From Parafannyhessea umbonata (GTDB taxonomy: Bacteria; Actinomycetota; Coriobacteriia; Coriobacteriales; Atopobiaceae), in assembly GCF_900111255.1 (NCBI RefSeq), contig NZ_FOGP01000004.1, forward strand, positions 1-64,000: a DNA stretch of 64,000 nt, given 5' to 3'. Each line of letters starts with the position of its first letter. The stretch's first letter is position 1. Positions 43,144 through 53,422 of this stretch are shown in pieces. Position numbers and translations under genes: made by a program. Under the pieces are notes generated by a model that saw only the letters and a program-made list of their open reading frames with translations, did no database searches and had not been told where the DNA came from.

Positions 43144-44289
43144 CTACTCCCCCTTCCCGACAACGACGTCATTGCCAATGACCGCCGTGTCCTTCGTCTG
43201 GTCGATGCTTCCGAGAACGACGTCGTCCTCGACCGTGGAGTTCTCACCCAGGATGGCGCGAACAACGTGCGCGCCCGCCTTGACGGTCGCTCCGGGGAGA
43301 AGGACGGAGTCCTCTACGACAGCACCCTCACCGACAAAGGCAGAGGTGGAGATGATGGAGTGAACGGCACGACCGTAGATGCTGCTTCCGTTTCCGACGA
43401 GGCAGTCCTCAACCGAACCGTTGGGACCGACGTACGCGGGAGGGTTAGTGTTCGCGTTGCTCATGATAGGAGCGCCAGTGTCGTACAGGTCAAAGTCGGG
43501 ATTGGCGCCAAGCAGGTCCATGCTGGTCTGGTGGTAGGAGGCAATGGTGCCCACGTCGCGCCAGAAGCCGTTGTACTCGTACGTGTACAGGCGTTTGCCG
43601 TCAGCAAGCAGCTTGGGAATGACGTCGTTGCCAAAGTCATGCTCGGAGGTCTGATCGATGGCGTCAGCCTTCAGGGTCTCAACCAGAAGCTTCGCATCAA
43701 AGATGTAGATGCCCATGGAGGCAAGGTTAGAGTCGGGCTTGTTGGGCTTCTCGGTGAACTTCACGATGCGTTCGTCGTCATCCTGCGTAATGATGCCGAA
43801 GCGCGAAGCCTCCTCCCAAGGCACCGGCATGACGGCGACGGTCAGGTCGGCCTTGTGACGCTTGTGGTTTGCAAGCATCTTCTGGTAGTCCATGTTGTAG
43901 AGCTGGTCGCCCGAAAGGATCAGCACGTACTCAGGGTCGAACTGCTCAATGTAGCCAATGTTCTGCGTAACCGCGTCCGCCGTGCCCTCATACCAGACGC
44001 CGCCGGTCTGCGTCGCATACGGCGGAAGGATCGAGACGCCTCCGTCGCTCTGGTCCATGTTCCACGCGGCGCCCGTTCCGATGTACGAGTGAAGAAGGTA
44101 CGGACGATACTGCGTCAGGACGCCAACGGTGTCGATTCCCGAGTTGGCGCAGTTGGACAATGCAAAGTCAACGATGCGGTACTTGCCGCCGAAGGATACG
44201 GCAGGCTTCGCGACCTCCTTGGTAAGGACGCCAAGTCTGCTGCCCTGGCCACCGGCAAGAAGCATCGCGATGCACTCCTTCTTGCTCAT
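43144..44289 (-). CDS. glgC: Glucose-1-phosphate adenylyltransferase (ADP-glucose pyrophosphorylase)
   Basis: A 381-residue enzyme that makes ADP-glucose from ATP and glucose-1-phosphate, the committed step of glycogen synthesis. The nucleotide loop is [37 protein letters not shown] and [10 protein letters not shown] are family blocks; a C-terminal beta helix follows. It starts 29 bases after glgP. Confidence 0.95.
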   Translation of the reverse strand: MSKKECIAMLLAGGQGSRLGVLTKEVAKPAVSFGGKYRIVDFALSNCANSGIDTVGVLTQYRPYLLHSYIGTGAAWNMDQSDGGVSILPPYATQTGGVWYEGTADAVTQNIGYIEQFDPEYVLILSGDQLYNMDYQKMLANHKRHKADLTVAVMPVPWEEASRFGIITQDDDERIVKFTEKPNKPDSNLASMGIYIFDAKLLVETLKADAIDQTSEHDFGNDVIPKLLADGKRLYTYEYNGFWRDVGTIASYHQTSMDLLGANPDFDLYDTGAPIMSNANTNPPAYVGPNGSVEDCLVGNGSSIYGRAVHSIISTSAFVGEGAVVEDSVLLPGATVKAGAHVVRAILGENSTVEDDVVLGSIDQTKDTAVIGNDVVVGKGE

Positions 44290-44318
44290 GTATAACTCCC
44301 CCTTATCTCTTCTATCCC

Positions 44319-46766
44319 CTAGGCATCAATGTGCCAAATATCACGAGCGTATTCGCGGATCGTCCTGTCGCTCGAGAAGTAACCCGAGCGAGCCGTGTTG
44401 TGAATCGCGGCCTTGTTCCAAGCACGACGATCGCCATATGCCTGAGCCAGCTCGTCCCAGGCATCGACGTACGAGTAAAAGTCCTTCAGAACGAGGTCGT
44501 GGTCGTTGCTGATGGACAGCTCGTCGCGAATGCTCTCGAAATTACCCGAAAGGTGCGCCAACGTTCCGTCGGTCAGTTCATCGATGATGCGACCCAGACG
44601 GATGCGGTCGTTGTTGTAAAGGTCCCACGCCCAGTAGTTGCCGGCAGCCCTCAGGGCGTCGACCTCCTCTGTGCGTAGGCCGAAGATTTTAATGTTGTCC
44701 TGACCCACGAGATCGCAGATTTCCACGTTAGCACCATCGTAGGTGCCAAGCGTTATCGCGCCGTTCATCATGAGCTTCATGTTGGACGTGCCAGAGGCCT
44801 CAGACCCCGCCCAGGAAATCTGCTCCGAAATGTCCGTGGCGGGGTAAATCAGCTGCGCACTCGAGACGGCGAAGTTGGGAACGAAGGCAACGCGAATCTT
44901 GTCGTTCACGCGAGGGTCGCCGTTGACGACCTCGGCAACGGAATTGATGAGGCGGATGACCTCCTTGGCAAAGGTATAGCTCTGGGCCGCCTTGCCCGAG
45001 AAGATGAAGGCCGTCGGACGGGGGCTGAAGCTCGAGTCGCTCAGAATGCGATTGTACAGGTCCAGAATCTTGAAGACGTTCAGCAACTGGCGCTTGTATG
45101 CGTGGAAGCGCTTCACCTGAACGTCGAAGACCATGCTCGTGTCGAGCTGCGTGCCGGTGGCCTCGAAGATGTACTTGGCCAGGCGCTCCTTGCTCCAGCG
45201 CCGCGCCTTCTCGAACTCCTCTTGGAACGAGGGGTCGTCCTCGTACTTCTCGAGCTGGCTAAGCTGGTTTGCGTCTGCAAGCCACCCCTCACCGATGGCG
45301 TCGCAGATGAGCTTCGCGTACTTGGGGTTCGCGTTGCCCAGGAAGCGACGGTGAGAAATGCCGTTTGTCTTATTGTTGAACAGATCGGGACGAAGCTCGT
45401 AGAACTCGTGAAGCGTGCTTGCCTTCAGAATGCCCGTGTGGAGCTCCGACACTCCGTTGACGGAGTGGGCGAAGATGACCGAGAGGTTTGCCATGCGCAC
45501 CTGGCCGTCCCAGAGGATGGCCGTCTTCGAGAGCACGTTTGCCCAACCCTCGACGTCGTGGGGGAGCGTGTCGCGATAGCGACGGTCAATCTCCTCGATG
45601 AACATGTACAGGCGCGGCAGCAGGTGGCGGAAGACCTCGATAGGCCACTTCTCCAGAGCCTCGGGCATTACGGTGTGATTGGTGTACGAAATCGTCTTGC
45701 GTGCGACGTTGAACGCGGTGTCGAAGTCGACGCGCTTCTCGTCCACGAGGATGCGCATGAGCTCGGGGCCACACATGGCAGGGTGAGTGTCATTGGTGTG
45801 AACGCTCACGTGATCGCCCAGGTGCTCCCAGAGCTTCTCGCCGTAGCGCTTGCCGAACTTCTTCTCGTACGTGCGAAGGATTGTCTGGAGGCCCGCAGAG
45901 ACAAACAGGTACTCCTGCTTGAGACGCAGAACACGACCGTGCTCGCCCGCGTCGTTGGGATACAGGATCTGCGAGATTGCCTCGACGTCGGAGCGGAACT
46001 TCATGGCCTTGGCGTAGTCGCCGGAGTTGAACGCATCGAGGTCGAAGTCCTCCGTCGCAGGCTCGGCACTCCACAGGCGAAGCGTGTTCACTTTCTTGGC
46101 ACCGTAACCCAAGATGGGCACGTCGTAGGGAACGGCCTTTACCTTCTCGCCGCCCTCCTGGGTGAACCAGAAGCGCTCGCCGTCCTGGTGTCTAACGACC
46201 TGGCCGCCAAACTGAACGACTACGGCGCTCTCGTTCTTGCGCGTCTCCCAGGGGAAGCCGTGCTCGAGCCAATTGTCCACCATCTCGACCTGGCGTCCGC
46301 CCTCGATCTCCTGCCTGAACAGGCCGTAGCGATAGCGCATGCCGTTGCCGTTGCCGTTGATGCCCAAAGCTGCCATGGAATCCATGAAGCAGGCGGCGAG
46401 GCGACCGAGGCCTCCGTTGCCCAGACCGGGGTCGGCCTCGCAGGCGACGAGCTCCTCAAGCGGCGTCCCAAGCTGCTCGCAGCCCGCCTTGACGATGTCC
46501 CTGACGCCAAAGTTCAGAAGGTAGTTGTCCAGCAGCGGGCCGATGAGGAACTCAAGCGAGAAGTAGTAGACCTGCTTCTCGTCATTCTCGCCGTCGACCT
46601 TGGCGTTTCTTGCTTTTCCCGCAATTAGGCTCGCAAGAGCGTAGTATCGCTCGAAGTCGTTCAGCTCGTCATACGTCTTTGAGAAGATGCTTTCGCACTC
46701 CTCGCAAAACTGTGTCTTGAAATCCGTTGCATCCTTGAAGACCTGGGGCTTGTTGTCCGTGTTCAT
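44319..46766 (-). CDS. glgP: Glycogen phosphorylase
   Basis: An 815-residue GT35 enzyme that releases glucose-1-phosphate from glycogen chain ends. PLP is bound at the Lys of [17 protein letters not shown]. Other landmarks are [19 protein letters not shown] near 125 and the late [12 protein letters not shown]. The start at 46766 has AGGA upstream; 46778 is an alternative in the same frame. It lies 56 bases after glgB. Confidence 0.95.
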   Translation of the reverse strand: MNTDNKPQVFKDATDFKTQFCEECESIFSKTYDELNDFERYYALASLIAGKARNAKVDGENDEKQVYYFSLEFLIGPLLDNYLLNFGVRDIVKAGCEQLGTPLEELVACEADPGLGNGGLGRLAACFMDSMAALGINGNGNGMRYRYGLFRQEIEGGRQVEMVDNWLEHGFPWETRKNESAVVVQFGGQVVRHQDGERFWFTQEGGEKVKAVPYDVPILGYGAKKVNTLRLWSAEPATEDFDLDAFNSGDYAKAMKFRSDVEAISQILYPNDAGEHGRVLRLKQEYLFVSAGLQTILRTYEKKFGKRYGEKLWEHLGDHVSVHTNDTHPAMCGPELMRILVDEKRVDFDTAFNVARKTISYTNHTVMPEALEKWPIEVFRHLLPRLYMFIEEIDRRYRDTLPHDVEGWANVLSKTAILWDGQVRMANLSVIFAHSVNGVSELHTGILKASTLHEFYELRPDLFNNKTNGISHRRFLGNANPKYAKLICDAIGEGWLADANQLSQLEKYEDDPSFQEEFEKARRWSKERLAKYIFEATGTQLDTSMVFDVQVKRFHAYKRQLLNVFKILDLYNRILSDSSFSPRPTAFIFSGKAAQSYTFAKEVIRLINSVAEVVNGDPRVNDKIRVAFVPNFAVSSAQLIYPATDISEQISWAGSEASGTSNMKLMMNGAITLGTYDGANVEICDLVGQDNIKIFGLRTEEVDALRAAGNYWAWDLYNNDRIRLGRIIDELTDGTLAHLSGNFESIRDELSISNDHDLVLKDFYSYVDAWDELAQAYGDRRAWNKAAIHNTARSGYFSSDRTIREYARDIWHIDA

Positions 46767-46822
46767 TTCAATCCTCATTCATTCCCCGCGCCTTGCAGCG
46801 TGCGGCGTCTGTTCGCCGTGTC

Positions 46823-49060
46823 CTAGCCCTTCTTGTCCGCCTTTACCGAGGAGCCCTTTCTTCCGGTCGTCTTAGCCTTGGGCGCCGTCTTTCGCGCGTC
46901 CTTCTTCGCGGCCTGCTTGGCGACGGTCGGCTTCTTGTTCGTCGTCTTCTTTGCGTCCGGCTTCTCGGGCACCGTCTTTTTGACTGGAGCCTTCTGCGTC
47001 GAGGCCTTCTTGGCCGTCGTCTTCTTGGTCGCAGTCGCCTTCGCGGCCGTCGCCTTGGTCGGAGCCTTATTCGCGGGCGCCTTTGCCGCGGCGTGCTTTG
47101 CGGGCTTCTTCGGCGGAAGCGAGCCGGCGTACTTCAGGACAACGCCGCCTAGGGGCGGAATGCGTAGTTTGATCGACTGGCTTCGCATGTTCCAAGGCTC
47201 GTCTTCGGTCGCGAACTTGACGCCCTTGTTGGTGACGCCGGAGCCGCCGAACATCGTGCTGTCAGAGTTGAACTCCTCGACCCAATATCCCTCGCGCGGC
47301 ATGCCAACCCTGAAGTCCTCGTGCGGGTTGACCTCGAAGTTGATGATGACCACAAGGTCGTCGTCGGGATTGTCCCCGTGCCGGGCAAAGGAGATGAGGC
47401 ACTGGTCGCTGTTGTCTGCGTCAATCCACTCGAAGCCCTCGGGGACGTAGCCGCGCTGCCACAGGGCAGGATGCGCCTTGTAGAAACGGTTCAGCGCGCC
47501 GACGTAGGCCTGCTGGTGCGCATGGCTCTCGTACTCGTCCGAAAGGAAGTACTGGATACCCTCGTAGTAGCGCCACTCGATAAACTGGGCAATCTCGTTG
47601 CCCATGAAGTTCAGCTTGCCGCCCGCATGGGTCATCTGGTACAGCGCAAGCGAGCGCATGCCCGCGAACTGCCTCCAGTAGTCACCCGGCTGGCGTGTGA
47701 TGAGTGAGCACTTTCCGTGGACGACCTCGTCGTGCGAGAGCGGGAGCACGAAGTTCTCGTTGAACTGGTACATGGTCGAGAAGGTCAGCAGCTTGTGGTT
47801 GCCGGGACGATACGGGAAGTCAGTCTGCATGTAGTGCAGGGTGTCGTTCATCCAACCCATGTCCCACTTGAAGTGGAAGCCAAGGCCGCCGTCGGAGATG
47901 GGATAGGTAACGAGGGGCCACGCGGTAGACTCCTCGGCAATCATCATGACGTCGGGGTCGTACTTGCCGACGGTCTCGTTGCACCTCTGGATGAACTTGA
48001 TGGAGACGAAGTCCTCCTCGCCGCCCTTCTCGTTGAACTTCTTGAGGCGCGGGTCGTCGATGCCGAAGTTCAGGTACAGCATCGAGGTGACGCCGTCGAC
48101 GCGAATGCCGTCGGCGTGGTACTCCTCGATCCAGTACAGGAGGTTCGAAATCAGGAAGGTCTGAACTTCTCCCCTGCCAAGGTCGAACTTGAACGTGCCC
48201 CAGTTCGGGTGCTCCTCTTTCTCGTACAGCTTGTCACCGTTGAAGTGAACCAGGCCGTGCTCGTCGCGGCAGAATCCACCGGGAACCCAGTCGAGGATGA
48301 TTCCGATTCCCGCCTGGTGGCAGGAGTCGACAAAGTGCTTGAACTGCCTGGGGTTGCCATAGCGAGAGGTGGGCGCATAGTAGCCCGTCACCTGGTAGCC
48401 CCAAGAGCCGTCGAAGGGATGCTCCATGACCGGCATGAGCTCGATGTGCGAGTAGCCCATCTTCTTGACGTAGTCGACAAGCTCGTCGGAAAGCTCGTCG
48501 TAGCTGAGGTACGAACCGCTGTGCTCGTCGGTGTCGGAGCTGCCGTCACCGGCAAGGCCGTCGTCGTGGCGCTTCCAGCTGCCCAGGTGAACCTCGAAGA
48601 TGTTGAGGGGGCTCTTCATGAAGTCGCTCTTGGCGCGGTTGGCCAGGTAGTCCTTGTCCTGCCACTCGTAGCTCGAGATGTCAACGGTGCGCGACGCAGT
48701 TCCCGGTGGGCACTCCGCGTAGAAGGCGTACGGGTCTGCCTTGTACAGCAGGTCGCCGTGCCTGGTCTCGATCAGGTACTTGTACAGCGCGCCCTCTTCG
48801 ACACCGGCGACGAAGCCGTGCCAGACGCCACCGTCCTTGGTGCACTCGAGGTAGTTCTCATCGGGGTTCCAGTCGTTGAAGTCGCCGAGGACGCGGACGC
48901 TCCTAGCATCCGGCACCCAGACTGCAAAGTTGTAGCCTGTGACGCCACCTTGACTGGCAGGGTGAGCTCCCATTTTCTCGTAGCTTCGGTACCAGTTTCC
49001 CCCCGCCATCATGTACAGGTCATCGCTGGTAAGAGTCAAATCCGAAATGGGAACGCTCAT
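46823..49060 (-). CDS. glgB: 1,4-alpha-glucan branching enzyme with a lysine-rich C-terminal tail
   Basis: A 745-residue GH13 enzyme that makes the alpha-1,6 branches. A CBM48-like N-terminal domain is followed by the catalytic barrel, with the nucleophile Asp in [13 protein letters not shown], the Glu in [11 protein letters not shown] and the Asp in [12 protein letters not shown]. From about residue 650 the protein changes into an H1-like tail of some 95 residues with about 29 Lys, many Ala, Pro and Thr (for example [17 protein letters not shown]). Such a tail is absent from typical GlgB. GGGGGAG precedes the start. It is the first gene of the glycogen operon. Confidence 0.93.
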   Translation of the reverse strand: MSVPISDLTLTSDDLYMMAGGNWYRSYEKMGAHPASQGGVTGYNFAVWVPDARSVRVLGDFNDWNPDENYLECTKDGGVWHGFVAGVEEGALYKYLIETRHGDLLYKADPYAFYAECPPGTASRTVDISSYEWQDKDYLANRAKSDFMKSPLNIFEVHLGSWKRHDDGLAGDGSSDTDEHSGSYLSYDELSDELVDYVKKMGYSHIELMPVMEHPFDGSWGYQVTGYYAPTSRYGNPRQFKHFVDSCHQAGIGIILDWVPGGFCRDEHGLVHFNGDKLYEKEEHPNWGTFKFDLGRGEVQTFLISNLLYWIEEYHADGIRVDGVTSMLYLNFGIDDPRLKKFNEKGGEEDFVSIKFIQRCNETVGKYDPDVMMIAEESTAWPLVTYPISDGGLGFHFKWDMGWMNDTLHYMQTDFPYRPGNHKLLTFSTMYQFNENFVLPLSHDEVVHGKCSLITRQPGDYWRQFAGMRSLALYQMTHAGGKLNFMGNEIAQFIEWRYYEGIQYFLSDEYESHAHQQAYVGALNRFYKAHPALWQRGYVPEGFEWIDADNSDQCLISFARHGDNPDDDLVVIINFEVNPHEDFRVGMPREGYWVEEFNSDSTMFGGSGVTNKGVKFATEDEPWNMRSQSIKLRIPPLGGVVLKYAGSLPPKKPAKHAAAKAPANKAPTKATAAKATATKKTTAKKASTQKAPVKKTVPEKPDAKKTTNKKPTVAKQAAKKDARKTAPKAKTTGRKGSSVKADKKG

Positions 49061-49267
49061 AATCTCCCCCGACGTTATGGGCTAAGTGTCTGTTTACATT
49101 CAACGATAGATGTCAGTTGATGTACGGAACATTCTATTTCATTGTTTCGATATATTTGGAAAATCGGAGTTCCAAAATGGCAACTAATCTTTTATCGGTC
49201 TAAAAAATTCCTGCTACGGCACTACAAAATGCAGTCTGCGGGTACCCTTGCAATAGCGGGAAACGTG

Positions 49268-49279
49268 TTGATGCATCAA
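49268..49279. promoter_or_regulatory. Perfect palindrome upstream of nth
   Basis: TTGATGCATCAA is a perfect 12-base palindrome 18 bases before the nth start, close to the ribosome site. It is placed like an operator in the 237-base gap between divergent glgB and nth. No matching regulator is known in this window. On the minus side a weak promoter TTGAAT...CATAAC may serve glgB. Confidence 0.4.
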
Positions 49280-49297
49280 GCATTTGGAGGCATTCGG

Positions 49298-49975
49298 ATG
49301 GCTCGCGAGACCAAAGCGCTCAAGCGCGAGCGGGGGCGGGAGGTATGCCGCCGACTCGACGGCATCTACCATGCGGCAGAGAGCGCACTGGACTACAGCA
49401 ACCCGTTCACGCTCGTAATCTGCGTCCTTCTCTCCGCGCAAACGACCGACGCCGCGGTCAATCGCGTCACGCCCGAGCTGTTCCGGCGATGGCCCACACC
49501 GGCAGACATGGCCCAGGCAAATCCGCAGGAGCTCGGCGAGGTCATCCGCACCATCGGGTTCTGGCGCGCCAAGGCGGGACACTGCATCGCGACCGCCCAG
49601 ATGATTGTCGCCGACTACGGCGGAGAGGTTCCTCGCACCATGGAGGAGCTCACCCGCCTACCGGGCGTGGGTCGCAAGACCGCAAACATCGTGCTCAACA
49701 AGGCATACGGAGTCGTGGAAGGCATCGCGGTGGACACCCACGTCTTCCGCATCGCCAAACGTCTGAGACTCACCAGTGCCCAGACGCCAGCGGCCGCCGA
49801 GAAGGACCTTCTGTCGCTGCTGCCGCACGAGCTCTGGCGCGACGTCAACGAGCAGTGGATACACTTTGGCCGCGAGACCTGCAGCGCGCAGCGGCCCTCG
49901 TGCGATGCATGCCCACTTGCGGACATCTGCCCGTCTTTCGGCCAGCCGAACCGCTGGTTCAAGGGTAAGAAGTAG
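49298..49975 (+). CDS. nth: Endonuclease III
   Basis: A 225-residue DNA glycosylase/AP lyase that removes oxidised pyrimidines. The helix-hairpin-helix LPGVGRKTANIVLNKAYG carries the catalytic Lys, the VDTHVFRIAKRL segment carries the Asp, and the C-terminal 4Fe-4S site is CSAQRPSCDACPLADIC. The start at 49298 follows GGAGG; the frame extends to 49142 without support. Unlike the MutY-like protein at 52497, this relative keeps its cluster. Confidence 0.95.
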   Translation: MARETKALKRERGREVCRRLDGIYHAAESALDYSNPFTLVICVLLSAQTTDAAVNRVTPELFRRWPTPADMAQANPQELGEVIRTIGFWRAKAGHCIATAQMIVADYGGEVPRTMEELTRLPGVGRKTANIVLNKAYGVVEGIAVDTHVFRIAKRLRLTSAQTPAAAEKDLLSLLPHELWRDVNEQWIHFGRETCSAQRPSCDACPLADICPSFGQPNRWFKGKK

Positions 49976-50011
49976 GCCGGCCACATCCAACGACAGTCGA
50001 GGGGAGACGTC

Positions 50012-50308
50012 ATGACTGACCCTGGAAGGCACTTCTGCACCTGCAAGGACCTCGCATGCCCCTGTAACCCCAACAACCCAAAGAACCTCGCAAAGGGCGG
50101 GCTCGGCTGCGACGCCTGCATACGAAAGAACCTCGCTCGCGGCGAGGTTCCCTCGTGCATGTTCATCAGCCTCGGCGACACCAGCGAATGGGACGACTGG
50201 TCTGTCGAGGGCTTCGCGCGCTTCGTGTCGCTGCACCCACGCAGCGAAGAGGGGGGAAGGTCGTCTGCCGAGCACTCGGCCGCCTTCGAGGCCGCACGCA
50301 AGAATTAG
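50012..50308 (+). CDS. Small Cys-rich protein, DUF6485-like
   Basis: A 98-residue soluble protein of unknown function. Seven Cys (about positions 9, 11, 16, 18, 33, 36, 49) fall in FCTCKDLACPCNP and GCDACIRKNLARGEVPSC. The CxC...C...GxCxxC...G(E/D)xPxC pattern resembles the DUF6485 family, which probably binds a metal; this is from memory of the pattern. It starts 37 bases after nth on the same strand, so the two are likely co-transcribed. Confidence 0.65.
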   Translation: MTDPGRHFCTCKDLACPCNPNNPKNLAKGGLGCDACIRKNLARGEVPSCMFISLGDTSEWDDWSVEGFARFVSLHPRSEEGGRSSAEHSAAFEAARKN

Positions 50309-50317
50309 CGCCCTGGC

Positions 50318-51637
50318 TTACGCCCTGCTGATTGCCTGGTCCAGATCGGCGATGATGTCGTCGACGTTCTCGATGCCCACCGAGAGGCGAACCAGGTCCT
50401 CTGAAAGGTGCGCGGCCTCGAGCTGCTCGGCGGTCAGCTGCGAATGCGTGGTTGACGCGGGATGGATGATGAGGGACTTCGCGTCGCCCACGTTCGCCAG
50501 GTGGGTGAAGAGCTTGACACCGCTGACCACGTTCAGACCCGCGTCACGACCGCCTTTGAGGCCAAAGACGACCACACCGCCGAATCCGTTGTGTAGGATG
50601 CGCGAGGCGACCTCGTGGCTCGGGTCATCCTCGAGGCCGGAGTAGCGGACCCAGGCGACCTTGGGGTTCTCCTTGAGCCATCGGGCGACCGCTAGCGCAT
50701 TGTCGCTGTGGCGCTGAACGCGAAGGGAGAGCGTCTCGATGCCGATGCCGATGAGCTGGGCCGCGTAGGGAGAGAGCGTCGGGCCGAAGTCCCTCAGCTT
50801 GTTCGCAAGAACGCGCGTCGAGAAGGGTGCGGCGGGCGCGGCGTCGGCAAATACCGCCCCGTGGTAGGATGGGTCGGGCTTGGCGATGGTCGGGAACTTG
50901 TCGGCCTGGGCCTTCCAGTCGTACACGCCGGTGTCGACGACGGCACCGCCCAGCGTCGCGCCGTGGCCACCGATCCACTTGGTGAGCGACTCGATGACGA
51001 CGGCGGCACCGTCCTCGGCGGGACGATACAGGTACGGCGTGGCGAAGGTATTGTCCACGAACACGGGAACGGGAGACGGGAGCGAATTGGCCGCCTGGAC
51101 CAAGGCGGGGACGTCAGCCACGTCTACAAGCGGGTTGCCGATGGTCTCGACGTACCAGAGCTTTGTGTTCTCCTTGGTCGCCGCGACGAACGCGTCGATG
51201 TCGTTATTCTCGACAAACGTGGTCTCGACTCCTAGGTCGCCCAGCGTATGCAAAAGGATGTTCCACGTCCCGCCGTACAGAGAGTCCGAGGCGACGATGT
51301 GGTCGCCCGCACCAACCAGGTTGGTGATCGCGAGGACTTCGGCCGCGTGTCCAGAGGCGACGGCCACCGCGCCTGCCGCACCCTCGAGGGTCGCGATGCG
51401 TGTCGCGACGGAGTCGGTGGTCGTGTTGGTCAGGCGTCCGTACACGTTGCCAGGCTTGGCGAGCGCGAACTTCGCGGCGCCGTCTGCGGCGTCGTCGAAC
51501 TGAAAGGCGGCCGACGCGTAGATGGGGAGCGCCGCGGCGCCGGTCGTGGGGTCCGGCGCAAGGCCGGCATGAACCTGGAGCGTGTCGAAGTGGGCGCTGG
51601 GATCCTGGGCAAAGGTGGTGTCGAGTTCGAATGCCAT
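50318..51637 (-). CDS. metY: O-acetylhomoserine sulfhydrylase (MetY)
   Basis: A 439-residue PLP enzyme that makes homocysteine from O-acetylhomoserine and sulfide. The family block [10 protein letters not shown] opens the protein; [10 protein letters not shown] and [11 protein letters not shown] follow; the PLP Lys is Lys220 in [17 protein letters not shown] precedes the start. It is monocistronic, and a TATAG-CGA-CTATA palindrome lies in its promoter region. Confidence 0.93.
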   Translation of the reverse strand: MAFELDTTFAQDPSAHFDTLQVHAGLAPDPTTGAAALPIYASAAFQFDDAADGAAKFALAKPGNVYGRLTNTTTDSVATRIATLEGAAGAVAVASGHAAEVLAITNLVGAGDHIVASDSLYGGTWNILLHTLGDLGVETTFVENNDIDAFVAATKENTKLWYVETIGNPLVDVADVPALVQAANSLPSPVPVFVDNTFATPYLYRPAEDGAAVVIESLTKWIGGHGATLGGAVVDTGVYDWKAQADKFPTIAKPDPSYHGAVFADAAPAAPFSTRVLANKLRDFGPTLSPYAAQLIGIGIETLSLRVQRHSDNALAVARWLKENPKVAWVRYSGLEDDPSHEVASRILHNGFGGVVVFGLKGGRDAGLNVVSGVKLFTHLANVGDAKSLIIHPASTTHSQLTAEQLEAAHLSEDLVRLSVGIENVDDIIADLDQAISRA

Positions 51638-51668
51638 GTTTTTCTCCTTCTGTATTATTAGCTTTCGT

Positions 51669-51681
51669 TATAGCGACTATA
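51669..51681. promoter_or_regulatory. Inverted repeat in the metY promoter region
   Basis: TATAG-CGA-CTATA is a perfect 5+5 inverted repeat about 35 bases before the metY start. A near copy (CATAGTCGTTATAG) stands before the Amadori operon at 33325. It overlaps the likely -10 region, so it may be a repressor site; the Rrf2 protein at 53423 is one candidate. Confidence 0.4.
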
Positions 51682-51777
51682 GGAGTATTGACTCATCTAT
51701 TGAATATCTACGCTGAACATCTCTATCAATTACAACGTATTCCCAGCTAGATAGCTATTACCTGCTTCCCATTACGT

Positions 51778-51798
51778 GTTATCGCAATTATCGATAAC
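51778..51798. repeat. Inverted repeat upstream of metY
   Basis: GTTATCG and CGATAAC around a 7-base AT-rich centre. It lies about 140 bases before metY in a stretch with no gene. It could be a second operator or a weak terminator. Confidence 0.3.
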
Positions 51799-51824
51799 CA
51801 TACAGGATACTATCGACGCAAAAA

Positions 51825-51848
51825 GGGACCCAGCCAAAGCTGGGTCCC
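51825..51848 (-). terminator. Terminator of the rubrerythrin gene
   Basis: GGGACCCAGC pairs perfectly with GCTGGGTCCC (4-base loop) and is followed by TTTTTGCG on the minus strand, 40 bases past the rubrerythrin stop. Confidence 0.88.
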
Positions 51849-51887
51849 AAGTCGCTGTCACAGGCTCGCGAGGTGCGCGAGGCAGAC

Positions 51888-52433
51888 CTAGTAGTTGATG
51901 ACCTGCTCCTCGAAGTAGGACTGCGGGTGGTTGCACACAGGGCAAACCTTGGGGGCCTTGGGGCCGACGTGCAGGTGGCCGCAGTTGATGCACTTCCAGA
52001 CCTTGACGCCCTCGCGCTCGAAGACCTCGCCCTTCTCGACACGCTCGACGAGCTTGAGATAGCGCTCCTCGTGGGCCTTCTCGATGTCGCCCACCATCTT
52101 GAACTTGGCCGCGATCTCGTCGAACCCCTCCTCCTTTGCCTTGGCGGCGAAGGTGGGGTACATGTCGGTCCACTCGCCGTTCTCGCCCGCCGCGGCATCC
52201 TTGAGGTTGGTCAGGGTGTCGGGGACGTCGCCGTCGTGAAGGTACTTGAACCACAGCTTCGCGTGCTCGCGCTCGTTGCCCGAGGTCTCCGCAAAGATGT
52301 TCGAGATCTGGACGTACCCCTCCTTCTTGGCCTTGCTCGCATAGTAGGCGTACTTGTTGGTCGCCTGGCTCTCACCCGCAAAGGCCGCCTCGAGGTTCTT
52401 CTTGGTCTCCGAATTCTCAAAATCCACTGCCAT
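51888..52433 (-). CDS. Rubrerythrin
   Basis: A 181-residue peroxide reductase of anaerobes. The di-iron four-helix domain carries the two Glu/ExxH sets ([13 protein letters not shown] with [10 protein letters not shown]; later [13 protein letters not shown]). The C-terminal rubredoxin domain has two Cys pairs in [12 protein letters not shown] and [10 protein letters not shown]. It starts at 52433 after GAGGAG. It detoxifies hydrogen peroxide using NADH through rubredoxin-type electron donors. Confidence 0.95.
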   Translation of the reverse strand: MAVDFENSETKKNLEAAFAGESQATNKYAYYASKAKKEGYVQISNIFAETSGNEREHAKLWFKYLHDGDVPDTLTNLKDAAAGENGEWTDMYPTFAAKAKEEGFDEIAAKFKMVGDIEKAHEERYLKLVERVEKGEVFEREGVKVWKCINCGHLHVGPKAPKVCPVCNHPQSYFEEQVINY

Positions 52434-52496
52434 GTATGCTCCTCTCACCTTTTGCACTTGGGCGCTCTGAAACGAGCGGCAAGGCCCATGGTAGCG

Positions 52497-53393
52497 CTAC
52501 GCGCTCCAAATGTCACCAATGCAATGGCAAAAACCTTCGCCCTCAAGCTCGCCCAATAGTTCCCTGACGTAATCGGGGGACAAGGCATTTCTACCCGCCT
52601 TGCGCTCGAGTTCGCTCAACTCTTCGGCGGCCGTGTCGAAATTCACGCCACCGTCAATGCGATGGTCAAGCAGGATGCGCACGAGGGCCGCGCGCTTCTG
52701 GCGGTGCGACCCCTCGAAGCGCGACTGGCGTGTGTGCGACGAGGAGCGCCTGCTGGGGTTGGGCATCGTCCTCTTGAGGTAGTTGCCGTAGTCCAAAAGA
52801 GCGTAGTACCAGCTTCGCGGGTCATCGGCTGGGTTCGAGTCGTCTGGCGGGCAGCAAGCCTCGACCAGAGGCGTCAGGACCTTATCGCTCACGCTGTCCT
52901 CACCCGGAAAGAGCTCGTGGATGAAGACCGAGCGCACGTTGGTCTCAAGGTACACGCCCGGCTGGTTGTAGGCGAACGCTCGTATGCCCGCGGCCGTCGC
53001 CGGCCCGATGCCCGGCAGGGCGAGAAGGTCCTCGAACTCGGTCGGCATCTCTCCCCCGGCCTCGGAGACCATGGTCGCAGCCTTCAGGAGCGACAGCGCA
53101 CGGCGATTGTAGCCCATGCCCTGCCACTCCTCCAATACGTCCGCAGAAGACGCCGCAGCAAGGGCGTCCGGGGTCGGAAAGCGGTTGATCCACCTCTGCC
53201 AGCGACCGTCGACGCGAGAGACCTGCGTCTGCTGAAGCATGACCTCGGATATCCAGATGGCATACGGATCGCGCGTGCGGCGCCAGGGCAGGTCGCGATA
53301 GAGCTCCGCGCCCCTCGCCAAGACCGTGGAGCGGAGGCTGGCAAGAAGCACGGGGGCGATGGGCGTGGCCTTTTGCTCTGCGTTACTCGACAA
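52497..53393 (-). CDS. MutY-like A/G-specific adenine glycosylase without an Fe-S cluster
   Basis: A 298-residue HhH-GPD protein. The MutY adenine pocket is intact: PWRRTRDPYAIWISEVMLQQ, with the catalytic Glu50, then TQVSRVDGRW. The HhH is LPGIGPATAAG. Two departures are plain. First, where MutY has the second catalytic Asp (LDGNV in E. coli) this protein has Glu150 in YLETNVRSV. Second, the cluster-binding Cys after ALLDYGNYL are missing and replaced by basic, Ser-rich PSRRSSSHTRQSRFEGSH. It also lacks a long C-terminal NUDIX-like domain. It may still remove A opposite 8-oxoG. It sits just downstream of an Rrf2 gene. Confidence 0.82.
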   Translation of the reverse strand: MSSNAEQKATPIAPVLLASLRSTVLARGAELYRDLPWRRTRDPYAIWISEVMLQQTQVSRVDGRWQRWINRFPTPDALAAASSADVLEEWQGMGYNRRALSLLKAATMVSEAGGEMPTEFEDLLALPGIGPATAAGIRAFAYNQPGVYLETNVRSVFIHELFPGEDSVSDKVLTPLVEACCPPDDSNPADDPRSWYYALLDYGNYLKRTMPNPSRRSSSHTRQSRFEGSHRQKRAALVRILLDHRIDGGVNFDTAAEELSELERKAGRNALSPDYVRELLGELEGEGFCHCIGDIWSA

Positions 53394-53422
53394 TGGCTAT
53401 CCCTTTGTTGTTGCAGCGGGGA

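Noticed and set aside
46823-47110. Leu/Arg- or Val-rich plus-strand frames over the end of glgB
   Set aside because: They are the complement of the Lys/Ala-rich tail codons and have no independent signals.
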